Positions 11,245-22,900 of a DNA stretch of 64,000 bases are shown one piece after another. A program made the position numbers and the translations under genes. This DNA comes from Sceloporus undulatus (Eukaryota; Chordata; Lepidosauria; Squamata; Phrynosomatidae), in contig NC_056527.1 of NCBI RefSeq assembly GCF_019175285.1, positions 110,285,836 to 110,349,835 on the forward strand, read 5' to 3'. How positions within the stretch are numbered: position 1 is the first letter of the stretch; every line of letters starts with the position of its first letter. The notes beneath the pieces are model-generated. The model saw only the letters and a program-made list of their open reading frames with translations. It was not told where the DNA came from and made no database searches.

Positions 11245-11500
11245 AGAGTGCTCCAGAAGAGTGCTGAAGACACCAGGGACAGCCAGGAAGACAAACAAAT
11301 GGGTTCTCAAACAGATTAAGCTCAAATTCTGCTTGGAAGCCAGGATGACTAAAGGGAGGCTGTCATATTTTGGCCACATCACAAGGAAAAATGAATTGTT
11401 AGAAAGGACATAGATGCTAGGAAAGATGGAAGGATGTAGAAGGAGAGGGAGACCTCATGCAAAAGGCAATAGGGAATCATTGGGTCTGAACAGACAGGCC
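11245..11500 (+). mobile_element. RTE/BovB-type LINE fragment
   Basis: It encodes MTKGRLSYFGHITRKNELLE and MLGKMEGCRRRGRPHAKGN in two frames, the typical end of RTE-clade ORF2. Frameshifted and truncated. Confidence 0.75.
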
Positions 11501-11789
11501 AAAATAAAGCTGCTTTGGGTCACTTTGGAGGTATGCTGTTTAAATGATGCATGTGTCCTTAGAGGCCGGAAGCTGTGCCAAGGCCACGCTCCAGATCTAA
11601 AGACTGGAGTGCAGCTTTAGCACAGCTTCTGGCCTCTTAAGATGAGTGTGTCATTTAAACAGCATACTTCTAAAGTCACCAGAAGCAGCTTTATTTTGGT
11701 CTGTCTGTTCGGGTCCATTGTTTAATAGAATAGCTATAATTAAGAATTTCTGTCCTGCCTTTCTCCCACAATGGGATTCAGGGTGCCTT

Positions 11790-11880
11790 GTTATTGATTT
11801 TAACTTATGGCGACCCTATCACAGATGTTGCCCTTGCCTTTCTGAGGCCGAGAGAGTGTGCCTCTCGGGGATTCTGGTGA
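11790..11880 (-). repeat. tRNA-derived SINE fragment
   Basis: ACTTATGGCGACCCTATCAC followed by CTTGCCTTTCTGAGGCCGAG matches the 3' body of the SINE family; the head is missing. Confidence 0.65.
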
Positions 11881-12114
11881 GTTTTGCAGAACCCACCCAC
11901 ATCCTTTGCCTCATCTGCTGTTAGAATCACAGGATCCTATGATCTCCCAGGGCTTGGAAATTTCTGGGGACCATGGGTATTTCTTAATAGAATAGCTATA
12001 ACAGACAATCTGAAAAAAATCAGATATTTGAAACACTTCTTCCCCCAAGAAGCATTTTGGATAAGGGATTTGAACGGTGGGCTGCAAGTCTGGAGACCAG
12101 TGTATCCCTATAGG

Positions 12115-12198
12115 CAGATATTCCCCAATGTCTCCCTAGGGTCAAATATTCCCCTATGTCTCCCTAGGGGCAAATATTCTGCAATGTCTCCCTATGGG
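12115..12198 (+). repeat. 28-bp tandem repeat, three units
   Basis: Each unit runs CA-ATATTC then TGTCTCCCTA-GG; units start at 12115, 12143 and 12171, with a partial unit before. Confidence 0.75.
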
Positions 12199-12595
12199 CA
12201 AGTCCTGCCATGTGTTCCAGTGCCTCCTCTCTAGAGGTGAAATGGTTAAGCACCATAGAGAAAGAAAGAGAGAGGGAAAGAGGGCTTCCTCCTGCTGCTG
12301 CTCTCCTTTCTTTTGCCAGCAGCAGCGGAAGAGGGGAGCTGTGCAAGAGGCCACTTCCTCCCAGCCTCCTGCTGCCTCTGAGCTGGAGGTGTCAAAGGAG
12401 CCTGGGGGCAGCCCCTTTGGCTCTATGGGCTGCAAGGGCAGTGCCCCCCAACAGTGGCTCTCTCTGGAGCCACCAGCCTTTGAGCCTGGGCCAGCTGCAA
12501 AGGGCACTGGAGCAGCAGCCAGAGCTGGGAAACAAATGGGAGCATGTGGTCAGTATGTTTTTGCATTTTGCAGACAAAAGAGGGCTGCCTGGGTT

Positions 12596-12640
12596 GCTAT
12601 TATTATTACTGTTGTTGTTATTGTTGTTGTTATTAAAGTC
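12596..12640 (+). repeat. (TTATTG)-type microsatellite
   Basis: Runs of TTATTATTACTGTTGTTGTT. Confidence 0.7.
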
Positions 12641-12719
12641 TGGTTGTTGGTTGGTTTGCAAACAAAAGATGGGCTGGGTTGGCCCTTTTGTGGATTAGAA
12701 ATGGTGCTCTACATTATGT

Positions 12720-12800
12720 ATTCTTATTTTGTTTCATTTTTATGCCGCCTTTCTCCCCAAAAAGGGACCCAAGGCGGCTCACAAGATTAAAAACACCTTA
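12720..12800 (-). repeat. LINE 3'-tail-like fragment
   Basis: TTTTATGCCGCCTTTCTCCC and GACCCAAGGCGGCTCACAAG is a common lizard LINE tail; similar scraps lie near 11760, 43525 and 45540. Confidence 0.5.
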
Positions 12801-12854
12801 AAAATAATAATAAAAAAAAGAAAATAACCTAGTTATTTTATTATATATTAAGTA

Positions 12855-12856
12855 TG

Positions 12857-12898
<42 letters not shown>

Positions 12899-13296
12899 GT
12901 CTGTCTGTCTGTAACATATAATATAATATAAAATATATTATATATAATATTACACAGACATATATATATATATATATAATAAGTACATATAATATAATAG
13001 ATAAATATATAAACTGGGTTATTATAAAAACAATTAAAATAACAAATAAAATAACAATTATTATAAAAATATATTCAATTATATATTTATATATTATATA
13101 TTATACATATTATTATGTATTTATTATATATTAAAACAGTTAAAATAACTGTCAATTATATATTAATATATTATATTATATTATATATTATGTATATTAT
13201 TATGTATTTATTATATAATAAAACAATTATAATAACCATGGGCTGGAATTTTAATACCATAATCGTGGGATGGCATTTTCCTATGGGGTGTTTGCT

Positions 13297-13348
<52 letters not shown>
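12855..13348 (+). repeat. Microsatellite field: (CTAT)n, (CTGT)n, AT-rich, (TA)n(TG)n
   Basis: (CTAT)n at 12858-12898 becomes (CTGT)n to 12911. An AT-only stretch runs to about 13220. (TA)n at 13302-13334 ends in (TG)n to 13348. Confidence 0.9.
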
Positions 13349-13439
13349 ATTTTAGTAGTGTCTGTTGTAGTTGTGGGAAGGAAGTGCAAAGGCAGGCTTG
13401 CTGTTGAGGATAAACAAAAATAATGGCCACAGAGAACCT

Positions 13440-14220
13440 ACATAAATTCAACCAAGACCATGAAGAAATTGAAATAGCTGAAGATTTCCCGTACCTTGGC
13501 TCAAACATTGATCAGAAAGGAGACAGCAGTCAAGAAATCAGCAGAAGATGAAGAATGGGAAGAGCGCCTGCGAAAGAACTGGAAAAGATTCTAAAATGCA
13601 AAGATAAACAACTGAGCACAAAAAATTAGAACCATACAAGGCTTTGTATTCCCTGTTATCATGTATGGGTTCAAAGATATAGCCGTGTTAGTCTGTAGAA
13701 TCAGTATGTAGAGAGATCTGGTAGCACCTTTGAGACTAACTGAAAGAAAGAAGTTGGCAGCATGAGCTTTCGCGGACTTAAGTCTACTTCCGCAGGTGCA
13801 TGTATGGATGTGACAGCTGGACAATTAAGAAATGAGATAGGAGGAAAATCAATTCATTTGAGATGTGCTGCTGGAGAAGAGAGCTGAGGATGCCATGCAC
13901 AGCCAAAAAGACAAACAAATGGGTCCTTTAACAGATCAAGCCAGAACACTCCTTGGAAGCTAAGATGATCAAATTGAGGCTATCGTACTTTGGCCACATC
14001 AGGAGAAGATATGGATCACTAGAAAAAACAATAATGCTGGGAAAGGTGGAGGGATGTAGAAAGGGAGGAAGGCTGCATACTAGATGGAGGGACTCTATTA
14101 AGGAGGTCATGGGTATGACTTTGCAGGACCTAAGCAGAACAGTGGACGATAGGGGGTCTTGGAGACCTTTTATCCATGGGTCGAGATTGACTTGAGGGTT
14201 GTTAAAAACAACATCAACTT
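13440..14220 (+). mobile_element. RTE/BovB-type LINE, ORF2 3' part, with a repeat inserted at 13669-13798
   Basis: The upstream part encodes a broken EIAEDFPYLGSNIDQKGD and the downstream part KLRLSYFGHIRRRYGSLEKT, MLGKVEGCRKGGRLHTRW and a GSRLT end. Several stops and frame changes are present. This is the longest RTE piece in the window. Confidence 0.8.
13669..13798 (+). repeat. Short interspersed repeat inserted in an RTE LINE, with target-site duplication
   Basis: The insert is flanked by CATGTATGG at 13660-13668 and 13799-13807. Its body (TTGAGACTAACTGAAAGAAA, TTGGCAGCATGAGCTTTCG) recurs at 10549-10690 and as fragments at 1-45, 270-300 and near 11200. The family is not identified; the 9-bp duplication fits retroposition. 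Confidence 0.8.
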
Positions 14221-14221
14221 G

Positions 14222-14515
14222 TAGTTTTTAATCACAGAATCTTAAAAGTTGGAAGCAACTTTAAGGGCCATCAAGTTCAACAGTAATGTATGTATCCTGT
14301 TTTTGCTTGATGCTTTGAATTGCTTTTAAAACTTTTGTTGTAAAGTCTTTTAAATTGCTTTTATTTGTTAGCCACCTTGGGCCCCTTTCCAGGAGCAAAG
14401 TGGCTTACAATGAAATAAATCACTGAGTAAATAAATAAGGGTTTTACATAGTAGCATAAATCACAGAGTTGGAAGAAACCTCATGGGTCATCTAGTCCAA
14501 CCCCCTGTCATTAAA
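14222..14515 (-). mobile_element. Two CR1 3'-end scraps with a LINE-like tail between
   Basis: AATCTTAAAAGTTGGAAGCA at 14230 and CACAGAGTTGGAAGAAACCT at 14462 are CR1 termini in reverse. Between them GCCACCTTGGGCCCC and AATAAATA at about 14372-14440 resemble the L2-type tail. Confidence 0.55.
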
Positions 14516-14840
14516 AAAAGAAATAAAATGAAAAAGTGGTGGTTTCTCCAGCACTTAGAAAGGTTTATAATTCCACATTGTTTGACATGAATTATGTTTT
14601 AAACCTCGTGTCACGCTCACAGCCAAGATTATATGCAAAGTGGTCTTATCCTGATTCCTCTAAAGCACAGCTTTATGTTCCAGGAAGTATTTGATCCCTG
14701 CTCTCAGAGTTGTAGTCTGATGCTCAAACCATATCTCTGTTTCCTCCAAAGCCCAGCCTACTGGGCTTAATTCTAAGTAAACTTCCATAAAGTTTTTAGG
14801 CTAAGACGTGGGTTTACACCTCTGCCTATCAAGGATCATA

Positions 14841-15051
14841 GGCTGCATCTGCAATACAGAAATAAATCAGTTCAGCATCACTAACTGCCATGGCTCAGTG
14901 CTATTAAATTCTAGGAATTGTGCTTTTGAGAGACATTTGTTGGAGCGCTCTGGTGCCACAACAAATTACAAATCCCAGAACTCCATAGCACTATACCATG
15001 GAAATTAAAGTGGCGTCAGACTAGATTATTTCTGCCCTGCAGATGCAGCCA
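14841..15051. mobile_element. Palindromic MITE (family A)
   Basis: It opens GGCTGCATCTGCAATACAG and closes CTGCCCTGCAGATGCAGCC. Confidence 0.85.
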
Positions 15052-16509
15052 TAGCTGAGAGAAATAACACTGCTTATATCTTGTGTTACTGATTCAAACT
15101 CTGCAGCTAAATACAGGTCTCCCATTTATTCTGAATTTATTGCTGCAAAATTGATTGCATGTGTGTATTTTAGGGGAGAGAAATGGGTGGAGGGAGGGCT
15201 GCTAAGGCTGGAGGAAATTCCTATCAAAAATGGGATACAACTTTTGCAGTAGCTTAGATGTGAATCCAACATGGTCTTCCCTCCTCTTCCCATGCTGCCC
15301 ATTTAATCTTTTGATCCATTTTAGACTGTAGTCTCTTTGGGACAAGGTCTTGTTTTTTTCACTTGATGTTCTATGAAGTGCTATGTAGGATGATAGAACT
15401 AATAGTACTTAGCTCTTCATATGCACCTCTTCTCTCTCTTCCTTTCTTATCCCAAAGGTGTCTTCCAAAAGTCTTGGGGCACTACTACTGTTGGTCTTGT
15501 CCAAGAGCATAGAGATCATAGTCCAATGGCAGTACATGTATTTTGCATGGAGGAGATGTGCTTGCTGGCACTCTCAGTTGCAAAAGATGTGTAGGAGTGC
15601 AAAAAGATGATAGAAGGACTACAGTAGCAGGAAAACATGTGGAATAGCAGGATTGGGAAGGTCTCATTCAGAGGTCTTACTGCTCAGATGAAAAGGCACA
15701 GGGACGTAGCCAAGGGGGGTGGTGGTTCTGGGGGTCCGGACCCCCCCCTTCCATTAGAAAAATGAATGGTATGTGCTACTGCGCTGCCGCACTCAAGCCC
15801 CATTATAATGATGGCACTTAGTCTGGACCCTAGCTACATCCCTGAAAGGCAAGCTATTATCCTGCCACTGAATGCTGGGGACTTCATTTCCTATCATCCT
15901 TGACCATTGGTGATGCAGATGGGACTAATGATACTTGTAGTCCAAATAAATATCGAGGGTGACCAGTTGGATAAAGAGTAGCAAGGCAGCTTCTTGCACC
16001 ATGATATTTGTTATCCTTTTGGAGTATACCTGCTTGCTTTTTTTAAAAAATGAATATTTTAAATTAATTTTCACATACATTTAAACAAAAGTATAAAACA
16101 CAAAAGATGAAAAAATATTTGCGCACATATCTAACAGGTGTTTACCTGCTATCGTGACAAATCTTTTATCTCTCGCTGCACCCTCCACCCCCGCAAATTG
16201 TGTCAGGGCCCCAACACATCCAAGTTACAAAGATAGCATCAGTTAGGTGTGTATGTTGCTTCCAGGCATGAAGAAATCACAGGAGGAGGACTTTGTATCT
16301 GGACTTGGCTCCCTGGAGTTGGCAGCTCAATAGATCCTGGCTGCAAAAACTGAGTTTAGTGGTAGACTGTAGTAGACAAATGTAAAATCAGGATCTGCTC
16401 TTTAGATGTATGAATTTGATAAAACAAGAACATTGTCCGGGTCCTTCATGATTTTCCATTTACACTACTCTGCTGCAGCTTGAACTAAGGGCTCAGGTTG
16501 TGTAAACTT
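15052..16509. other. Intergenic DNA, mostly unrecognised
   Basis: A C-rich run (15742) and a 'GTTGGACTGCAA'-like scrap near 15880 are the only features seen. Confidence 0.5.
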
Positions 16510-17170
16510 GTTGCTTTGAATGAGTGAATCCACCCGTACTCCTGTCTTCTTCTTTTCTGACTCCCTTCCATTTTACCAAGTGTTATTGTCTTTTCCAACG
16601 TTATGTTATCTCATGTTATGTCATGATATGGCCAAAGTATGACAGCCTCAGTTTAGTCATCTTGGCTTTTAATGCGAGTGCAGGCCTGATTTGCTCTTGG
16701 ACCCATTCCTTTCTCTTTTTAGAGATCTGTGGCATTTATAGAACTCTTGTCCTCATCACATTTCAGATGAGTTGATTCTCTTCCTATCAGCTTTCTTCAC
16801 TGTCCAGGTGAAGAAAGAAATTAGAACCACAAACAGAAATTAGAAATTTGGCATGGAGGATCTTGACTTTGGTATTCAGTGATACATTATTATACTTCAT
16901 AGCTGCCCGTCTTAGTCTTCTTTTTATTTCTTGACTCCAATCCCCATTTTGATTAATGACTGAACCAAGGTGTAGAATATCTTGAGCTATTTCAGTGTCT
17001 TCATTACCCTCTTTAAAGTTATGTAAATCCCCTATGGTCATTTATTATGTTTGTTTTCTCGTATATTCAACTGTAGCCTGACTTTTGCATTTTCTTCTTT
17101 AACTTTCATCAGTAATCTTGCCAAGTCTGGATGATGCGATGCATAGAGCTCTCTTGATGGGTTTAGTTTC
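16510..17170 (-). mobile_element. RTE/BovB-type LINE fragment
   Basis: The minus strand reads NEDTEIAQDILHLGSVINQN and GDWSQEIKRRLRRAAM, then the conserved 3' segment (GATATGGCCAAAGTATGACA in this orientation). Stops and frame changes are present. Confidence 0.75.
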
Positions 17171-17309
17171 AGCTCCATCACAGTAGTATTCCTTTCATTC
17201 CTCACATAGGGCACTGTGATTTTGTGGGAGCAGTAGATAAACTTAAAATTGACCCCCCCCCAACACACACACATACACTCCTGCTTGGGTTTCTGTACTA
17301 GTTTGAAAA

Positions 17310-17745
17310 CAATTCAGGAGTTAAAGCAGCTTGAAAGAGTCTGGAAACCAAGCCTTATGAGGAATGTTTGAGGGTATATGCTTAGTTTGGAGAAGAGAAG
17401 ATTGAGAGGTGACATGATAGCTTTCTTTAATTATCTAAAGGGATGTCATATAGAAAATGGAGAAAGCTTGTCTGCTCCACTAGAGATTATGCCACAAACC
17501 AATGGGTTCAAATTATAAGAACAGAGATCCTACCTAAACACTGGGATGAACTTTTGTTTTTACTGGAAGAGCTGTTTGACAGTGGAATAGATTGCCTTAA
17601 ATGTGGTGGGCTCTTCATCTTTGGAGGTCTTTAAACATAGATTGGCTGAGCCTCTTTCAGGAGTGCCACACTTGTATTTTTCCTGCATGGCAGGTATTGG
17701 AGTAGATAGCCTTGTGGACCCTTTCAGCTCTAAGAGTGTATGATT
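17310..17745 (+). mobile_element. CR1 LINE 3' region
   Basis: AGAAGATTGAGAGGTGACAT, TTTGGAGGTCTTTAAACATA and CCTGCATGGCAGG, ending near GTATGATTCTTTGA, are CR1 3' UTR landmarks in order. Confidence 0.8.
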
Positions 17746-18299
17746 CTTTGAACTGTTTCTGTCTGGTGTCAAAGTGGTAGGAGACATTTGACTGTTTCTC
17801 CCAGAGGTTCAAGACGCTTAAGGTTGGCCTTGCATCTGGCATGTATGGGGAGGAGAAGAAGCACTTCATGGTAGCTTGGCAGTTTGAGGCTGGGAAAAGA
17901 TACAAAGGCTGTGAATGGGCTGGGGTAAATTAATTTTCCTCTTATACTAACCAGCTTGCACCTTTCTCATAGCTGTTGGGGAGTGAGATGGATCATGTTT
18001 GCACACTGGTTTCTTTGTTTGCTTCTACACGATATAACCCTTGTGAGTACCATTAGACTTATCCCCAGGGTATGCACACCAGTCCAGCTGTGCAGATTTA
18101 GCTTGCCAGCCAGGCATAGTCAGGGTAGCATTTGTTGTTAGGGGCCCAGTTTTCCCATTGGCAGTGCAGGGATCCTGGATACCATCAGCGAAAGGGCTGG
18201 GATGCTTCCCTGCTGTATATCATCTGCTGGATCATTTACTCTTTTTAAATTATTATTATGATCATTTACTCATAATAAAACTTATCATTAAATACCAAA

Positions 18300-18760
18300 G
18301 TAAGAACTAAGAATCACTCAGGCTGTAGTGCTTCTGATTTGTATGTACGGTTGTGAAACTTGAACAGAAAGCTGAATTAAGGGAAATGACTCATCTGAAA
18401 TGTGGTGTTGGAGAAAAGTTGTATAGATACCATGGACAGCTCAAAAGACAAATGTGTGGGTTTTAGACCAAATCAAGCCAGAACTCTTACTAGAAGTGAA
18501 GATGACTACAACTGAGACTGTTATACTTGGGACATATTGTGAGATCACTTGTTGGAAAACACAATAATGCTGGGAAACATAGAGGGGTGTAGGAAAAGAG
18601 GAAGATAATATTACAGGTGGATTGACACCTGTCAATCAAGGAAGCCAAAGCCCTAAGTTTTCAAGACCTAAGGAAGGTAGTTGATGACCAGGAATCTTGG
18701 AGATCTCTCATTTGCAGGGTCACCATATATTGAAGTCAACTTGGCGGCAAATAACAACAG
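18300..18760 (+). mobile_element. RTE/BovB-type LINE fragment
   Basis: It matches the 13.4-14.2 kb copy in order: GTATGTACGGTTGTGAAACT, the GGTGTTGGAG segment, GCTGGGAAACATAGAGGGGT and the 3' end. Heavily decayed. Confidence 0.7.
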
Positions 18761-19030
18761 CAAACTAAGCTTATCTTATAGCAGCAATGTTTTTGGCACC
18801 AAATGAAGTTTTGTGGAGTCCTGGAGCTATGTCTAGTTCCAGATCAGAATAGAACAGATGGCAACAGTTTTGAGAGTGTTCAGCCTTGCAATTTGGTGAG
18901 ATTAACAGCCTGGCTGTAGGCTGTAATTCAAAGGAAGGAAATGGCAAAACCACCTTGCAGTGTTCCTTGCTTAAGAAAACCCAATGAAAGTCATGAAGTT
19001 ACTGTAAGTCAACAGGCAATTTGAAAGCAG

Positions 19031-19070
<40 letters not shown>
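19031..19070 (+). repeat. (CA)n microsatellite
   Basis: About 20 CA units, 839 bp before the 5' exon of the zinc-finger gene. Confidence 0.9.
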
Positions 19071-19071
<1 letters not shown>

Positions 19072-19908
19072 AGCCTGATCCTGTGCATTTTCTCCCTAAA
19101 CTACTGAAATAGGACACAAAATGTTGTGGTCATAACAGAAACATACAGAGATCCAGAAAGTGGCTGGGGAAAAAGAGGAAACAAGTAACTTCCCCCACAT
19201 AAAGCACTGGGCCCCTGGCTTGTGTGAAGGTTGTGGAGCAAGTTCAGCACTTTAACCAGTAATAATCCAACCCTGTCTCTATGGGTGGTTAATTACTAGG
19301 TAGTCACAGCTAAATGCTTCCTCTTGGGACATTGCCACCTTGCTATCTGGCTTGGCTAGGACCAAAGCATGATGATAAGAGAAGTATTTGGATAAATCAT
19401 TATTTGTCCACTAATCAAAGCAGGTGTCGTTTTAGAACAGGAGTGGGCAAAGTGTGGGCTGTGGGTTGCATGATGCCCTCATGAACTGTTTTTGTAGCCT
19501 CAAGGCCTTCCAGAGGTCAAATGTTTTTGACTGCAGAATGTAAAAAAATAACCTTTAGGGGATATGGATAACATTTCCACCACATTTCGTGGGCCACTGG
19601 ACTGCCATGATGTCAAAACAGTTTTTTTGTGATTTTATTTTTGCATCTAAATGCCCTAAAGTGCCTTCTAGAGCCCCAGGAAGGACCAAAAACATGTTGA
19701 GAATGCCACCATGTCCCCTTGAAGGCATTTGTGGGCAACAATTTATTTTTGTTTTTGAAGGTGTGGTGAGGGTGTGTAACCCCCTAGCCTCCCACAGTTG
19801 CCTAGCCCTGCTTTAGAAACTCAGCATGGCATTCTTCGTTTAGGTAAACTGCTATTCCAACCCTGCTTCAACTGGAGGGACCATTTTGCTACCCTACCTT
19901 TGTTTCAG

Positions 19909-19977
19909 ATGATGTTGATCCTGCCACCTGAAGTACTGTAGACTACGGGTCCAGAGAGCTGGCACAGGGAAGAAGCC
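19909..19977 (+). other. 5' untranslated part of a decayed KRAB-A-like exon
   Basis: A pyrimidine-rich tract and AG at 19907-19908 suggest the exon begins at 19909 and runs to the donor after 20011 (103 nt; KRAB-A exons are usually near 127). Read in the frame of the start codon it has a TAG at 19939-19941, so the upstream KRAB-A core cannot be translated and the internal Met becomes the start. The KRAB origin is inference from the MQEN-E-T match and the phase. Confidence 0.5.
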
Positions 19978-22900
19978 ATGCAGGAGAATTTGGAAACTGA
20001 TGCCACTTCGGGTATGTCCATAGCTCGCTGTATATTTTTGTTTAGCTTTTAGGCTCAGCTGTGCCCAGAAGACTTGCAGAAAATAAGTGTGCCTTGAAAA
20101 TGTTCCAAAAATAAGGAGATTACAGTGGTACCCCGGGATACGAATGCGCCGCCTTACGAAATTTCCGGGTTACGAAAAAAATCCATAGAAAAAAACTGTT
20201 CCGGGTTACGAAGGTTATTTCGGGTTACGAAAAATTTTTTGGTGCTTTTCGGCGCTTTTTCGCATGAAATCGCGGCTTTCGCTATTAGCGCCTATGGCTT
20301 TTTCGGCTTGCGAAAGCTTTCGGGTTACGAACGCGGCGGCGGAACGAATTAAATTCGTAACCCGGGGTACCACTGTACTACATGCGGCATTTAAGCTGCA
20401 ACTAGAACTGGGAAAAAATGTCTTTGGAAATACTTAGCTGCTGTGTCCCCGAAGTCTGGTTAGGATGTCCCTTTTCATGACTGGTGGAAACTCATCAATG
20501 ACCTCCCAATCACACAAGTCCCCAGGTGCAAAATGCTGCTACTGGGCAGTTGCGATATTGGCAGTTGTGGTGTCACATGCTCCTCTTCCTGTCCTATTCC
20601 CAAGCAGGCTGGTTGCCTTTATCCTCCCCCCCCCCTGCAACGTCTTTTCACCTATTTTTAAAACGTACATTGCAGTAGCAGAGCTCCAAAGTGGCATGAG
20701 AAAGTTAAAATAAAAAGAAATTAAAATAAACCCCAAAGGGATACTCAGTAGGGCATAGGGTAGAGTGGTGGGGTTAAGGGAGAGTCAGGAAGGGAGTGCA
20801 ATGGCAGTAGCAGCCGCAGTTGTGTGATTGCAAAGACATGTGATATTGGTTGTTTTAAACCTGATATGTTTCCATCTATTTTAGACTGACACAATTATGT
20901 ACTAAGGATTGTCAGAGCATGAATGGTATCCAAAGAAAGAGGAGTCCACTTGGCAAGGACCACCTTTGGTAAATGCCTTGTGGAAAAGACTTCAGGAGCA
21001 TGTGGCACTACCTGGGTGGCTTCTTCAGATGACATCAGCAACGAGAGGGCTCTATAGAAGAGATAATCTGGTCCCATGGTCTTGGATCTGTAGAAGAGAA
21101 GGTGGTGTCCTAGATAACCTGGTCCCATGGTATTTAGGTCTTTATGGACTAAAAGGAAATCCTTAAGTTTCATGTTGGTGTGCTGTAGAGCAGGGTTGGG
21201 AACAGTTTGCCTTTTCAGATGTTGCTGGACTGCAGCTCCCAGTGTTCTCATCATGAGCGATGCTTGCTAGGGCTGCTAGGAGGTGCAGTCTAATAGCAGC
21301 TGGTAGGCTGCATGATTCCTGCTCCTGATATAAAGTCTTACATATGTGTAAGAACATGCTAACCACCAAATGTTTTGATCTGTAACTCCCATTAGCCTCA
21401 CATAGCATGGCAAGTGGTTGGTCAGTGATATGAAAGTGGTAGTCCAGAAATATCTGAAGCTCTTTCTGGTGAGGGAAAGTTGGATTAGAATATCTGATGA
21501 GTAAATGTTTAAAGAGAGGATTAAAAATTATTTTTTTACATTTAAAAAGAGTAAAATTTAATTTAAAAAATTAAAGAGAGGATTGGTTCTGTAAACCAGG
21601 GCCTCATGATTGTCTGCCAATCTCTAAGGGGGAGTGACATCTAGTGGAGAGAGTGGTTGACAGCAAAACAGCAAAATCTTCTCCTATACAGTGGTACCTC
21701 GGGATACGAAATACCCAGGTTACGAATTTTTCGGGATACGAATAAATCCCATAGGGATTTATTGTTTCGGGTTACGAAAGTTTTTTTGGGTTACGAAAAA
21801 ACTCCGGCGCTGTTTTAATTGGAGCCGCGGCGGAGCCGCGGCTTTTTTCCCCATTAGCGCCTATGGCAATTCGGCTTACGAAGGTTTTTCGGGTTACGAA
21901 ATTAGCCGCGGAACGAATTAATTTCGTAACCCGAGGCACCACTGTACTCACCAGCCTGTTACCTTGGGTCCAAGTCATTGCTGGTATAAGGACCTGTTAT
22001 ATGGAGACATATACAAACAATTAATAAAGATTAATCATTTCCCCAACTCTCTGGCTTCAGGGATTCCTTTCATGTGTATTGACCAACTGGAGCAGTGGCC
22101 CTCAGCCTTTGGTCCATTTAATGTTTTACATCTGAACTCCTAGCATCTCTGACATCTCTGGAAGTTGAAACTTCTGGATTAACTAAGGTTGAAACCATTG
22201 CACTGGAGATGAAGTCCTGTTCTGAACCTCTATCATTTGCTTAGGTTGCAGATGTCCTGTATTTGTTGCATCTATCTCAGATTTAGTTCATGCAAGACAC
22301 CAGATGGGCCTGTAATCTGCTCCCCCCTCTACCTGGACCATGTTCTCTGTGGGCTTGCAGCTATATATTACGGAAGTAGTGATAGTGATAATCAGTAGCA
22401 TCTTTCAGAGAGGTTTGTTAACCATTATGAATCTCCCCCTAAACTGAAGAACCACAAAGATCCCTAGAATACAAAGGTGGGATACAGACCGCCCAAAGCG
22501 GTTGGTCTCCCGCCGCCCTAGTTTGCTCCATGGGGAAGCCGCAGTCTTCAGACCGCGGGGCTTCCCCGTGGAGCAAAAAGAACCCTTAAAAGACGGGTTC
22601 TTTATGTGCTGCGTTTGTGATGCTGCAATGCGCCAATGGCGCACTTGCGACATCACAAGCGCGCCGGGATGTGCGAATGCTAGGTGTCTGTCACATCAAA
22701 ATGGCAGTGCCCATGTAGACAGGGCGCCGCCATTTTGACGTCCTGGCGATGTACTAGGGTTAGGGAGCGTCTAAAAACTATGCTCCCGGGCAACCCTAGT
22801 ACGTCGTCAGGACATACTAAAAGGCCCATGTAAACAAGGACAAAGTGAAATATTTTGATACAGCTTGTAGCTTGACAACCCAAACAGTGTTAGAGCCCAG

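Noticed and set aside
12194-12790. 198-residue frame with a hydrophobic run like a membrane segment
   Set aside because: The hydrophobic run is the TTATTG microsatellite and the end is a LINE tail; no family match and no splice context.
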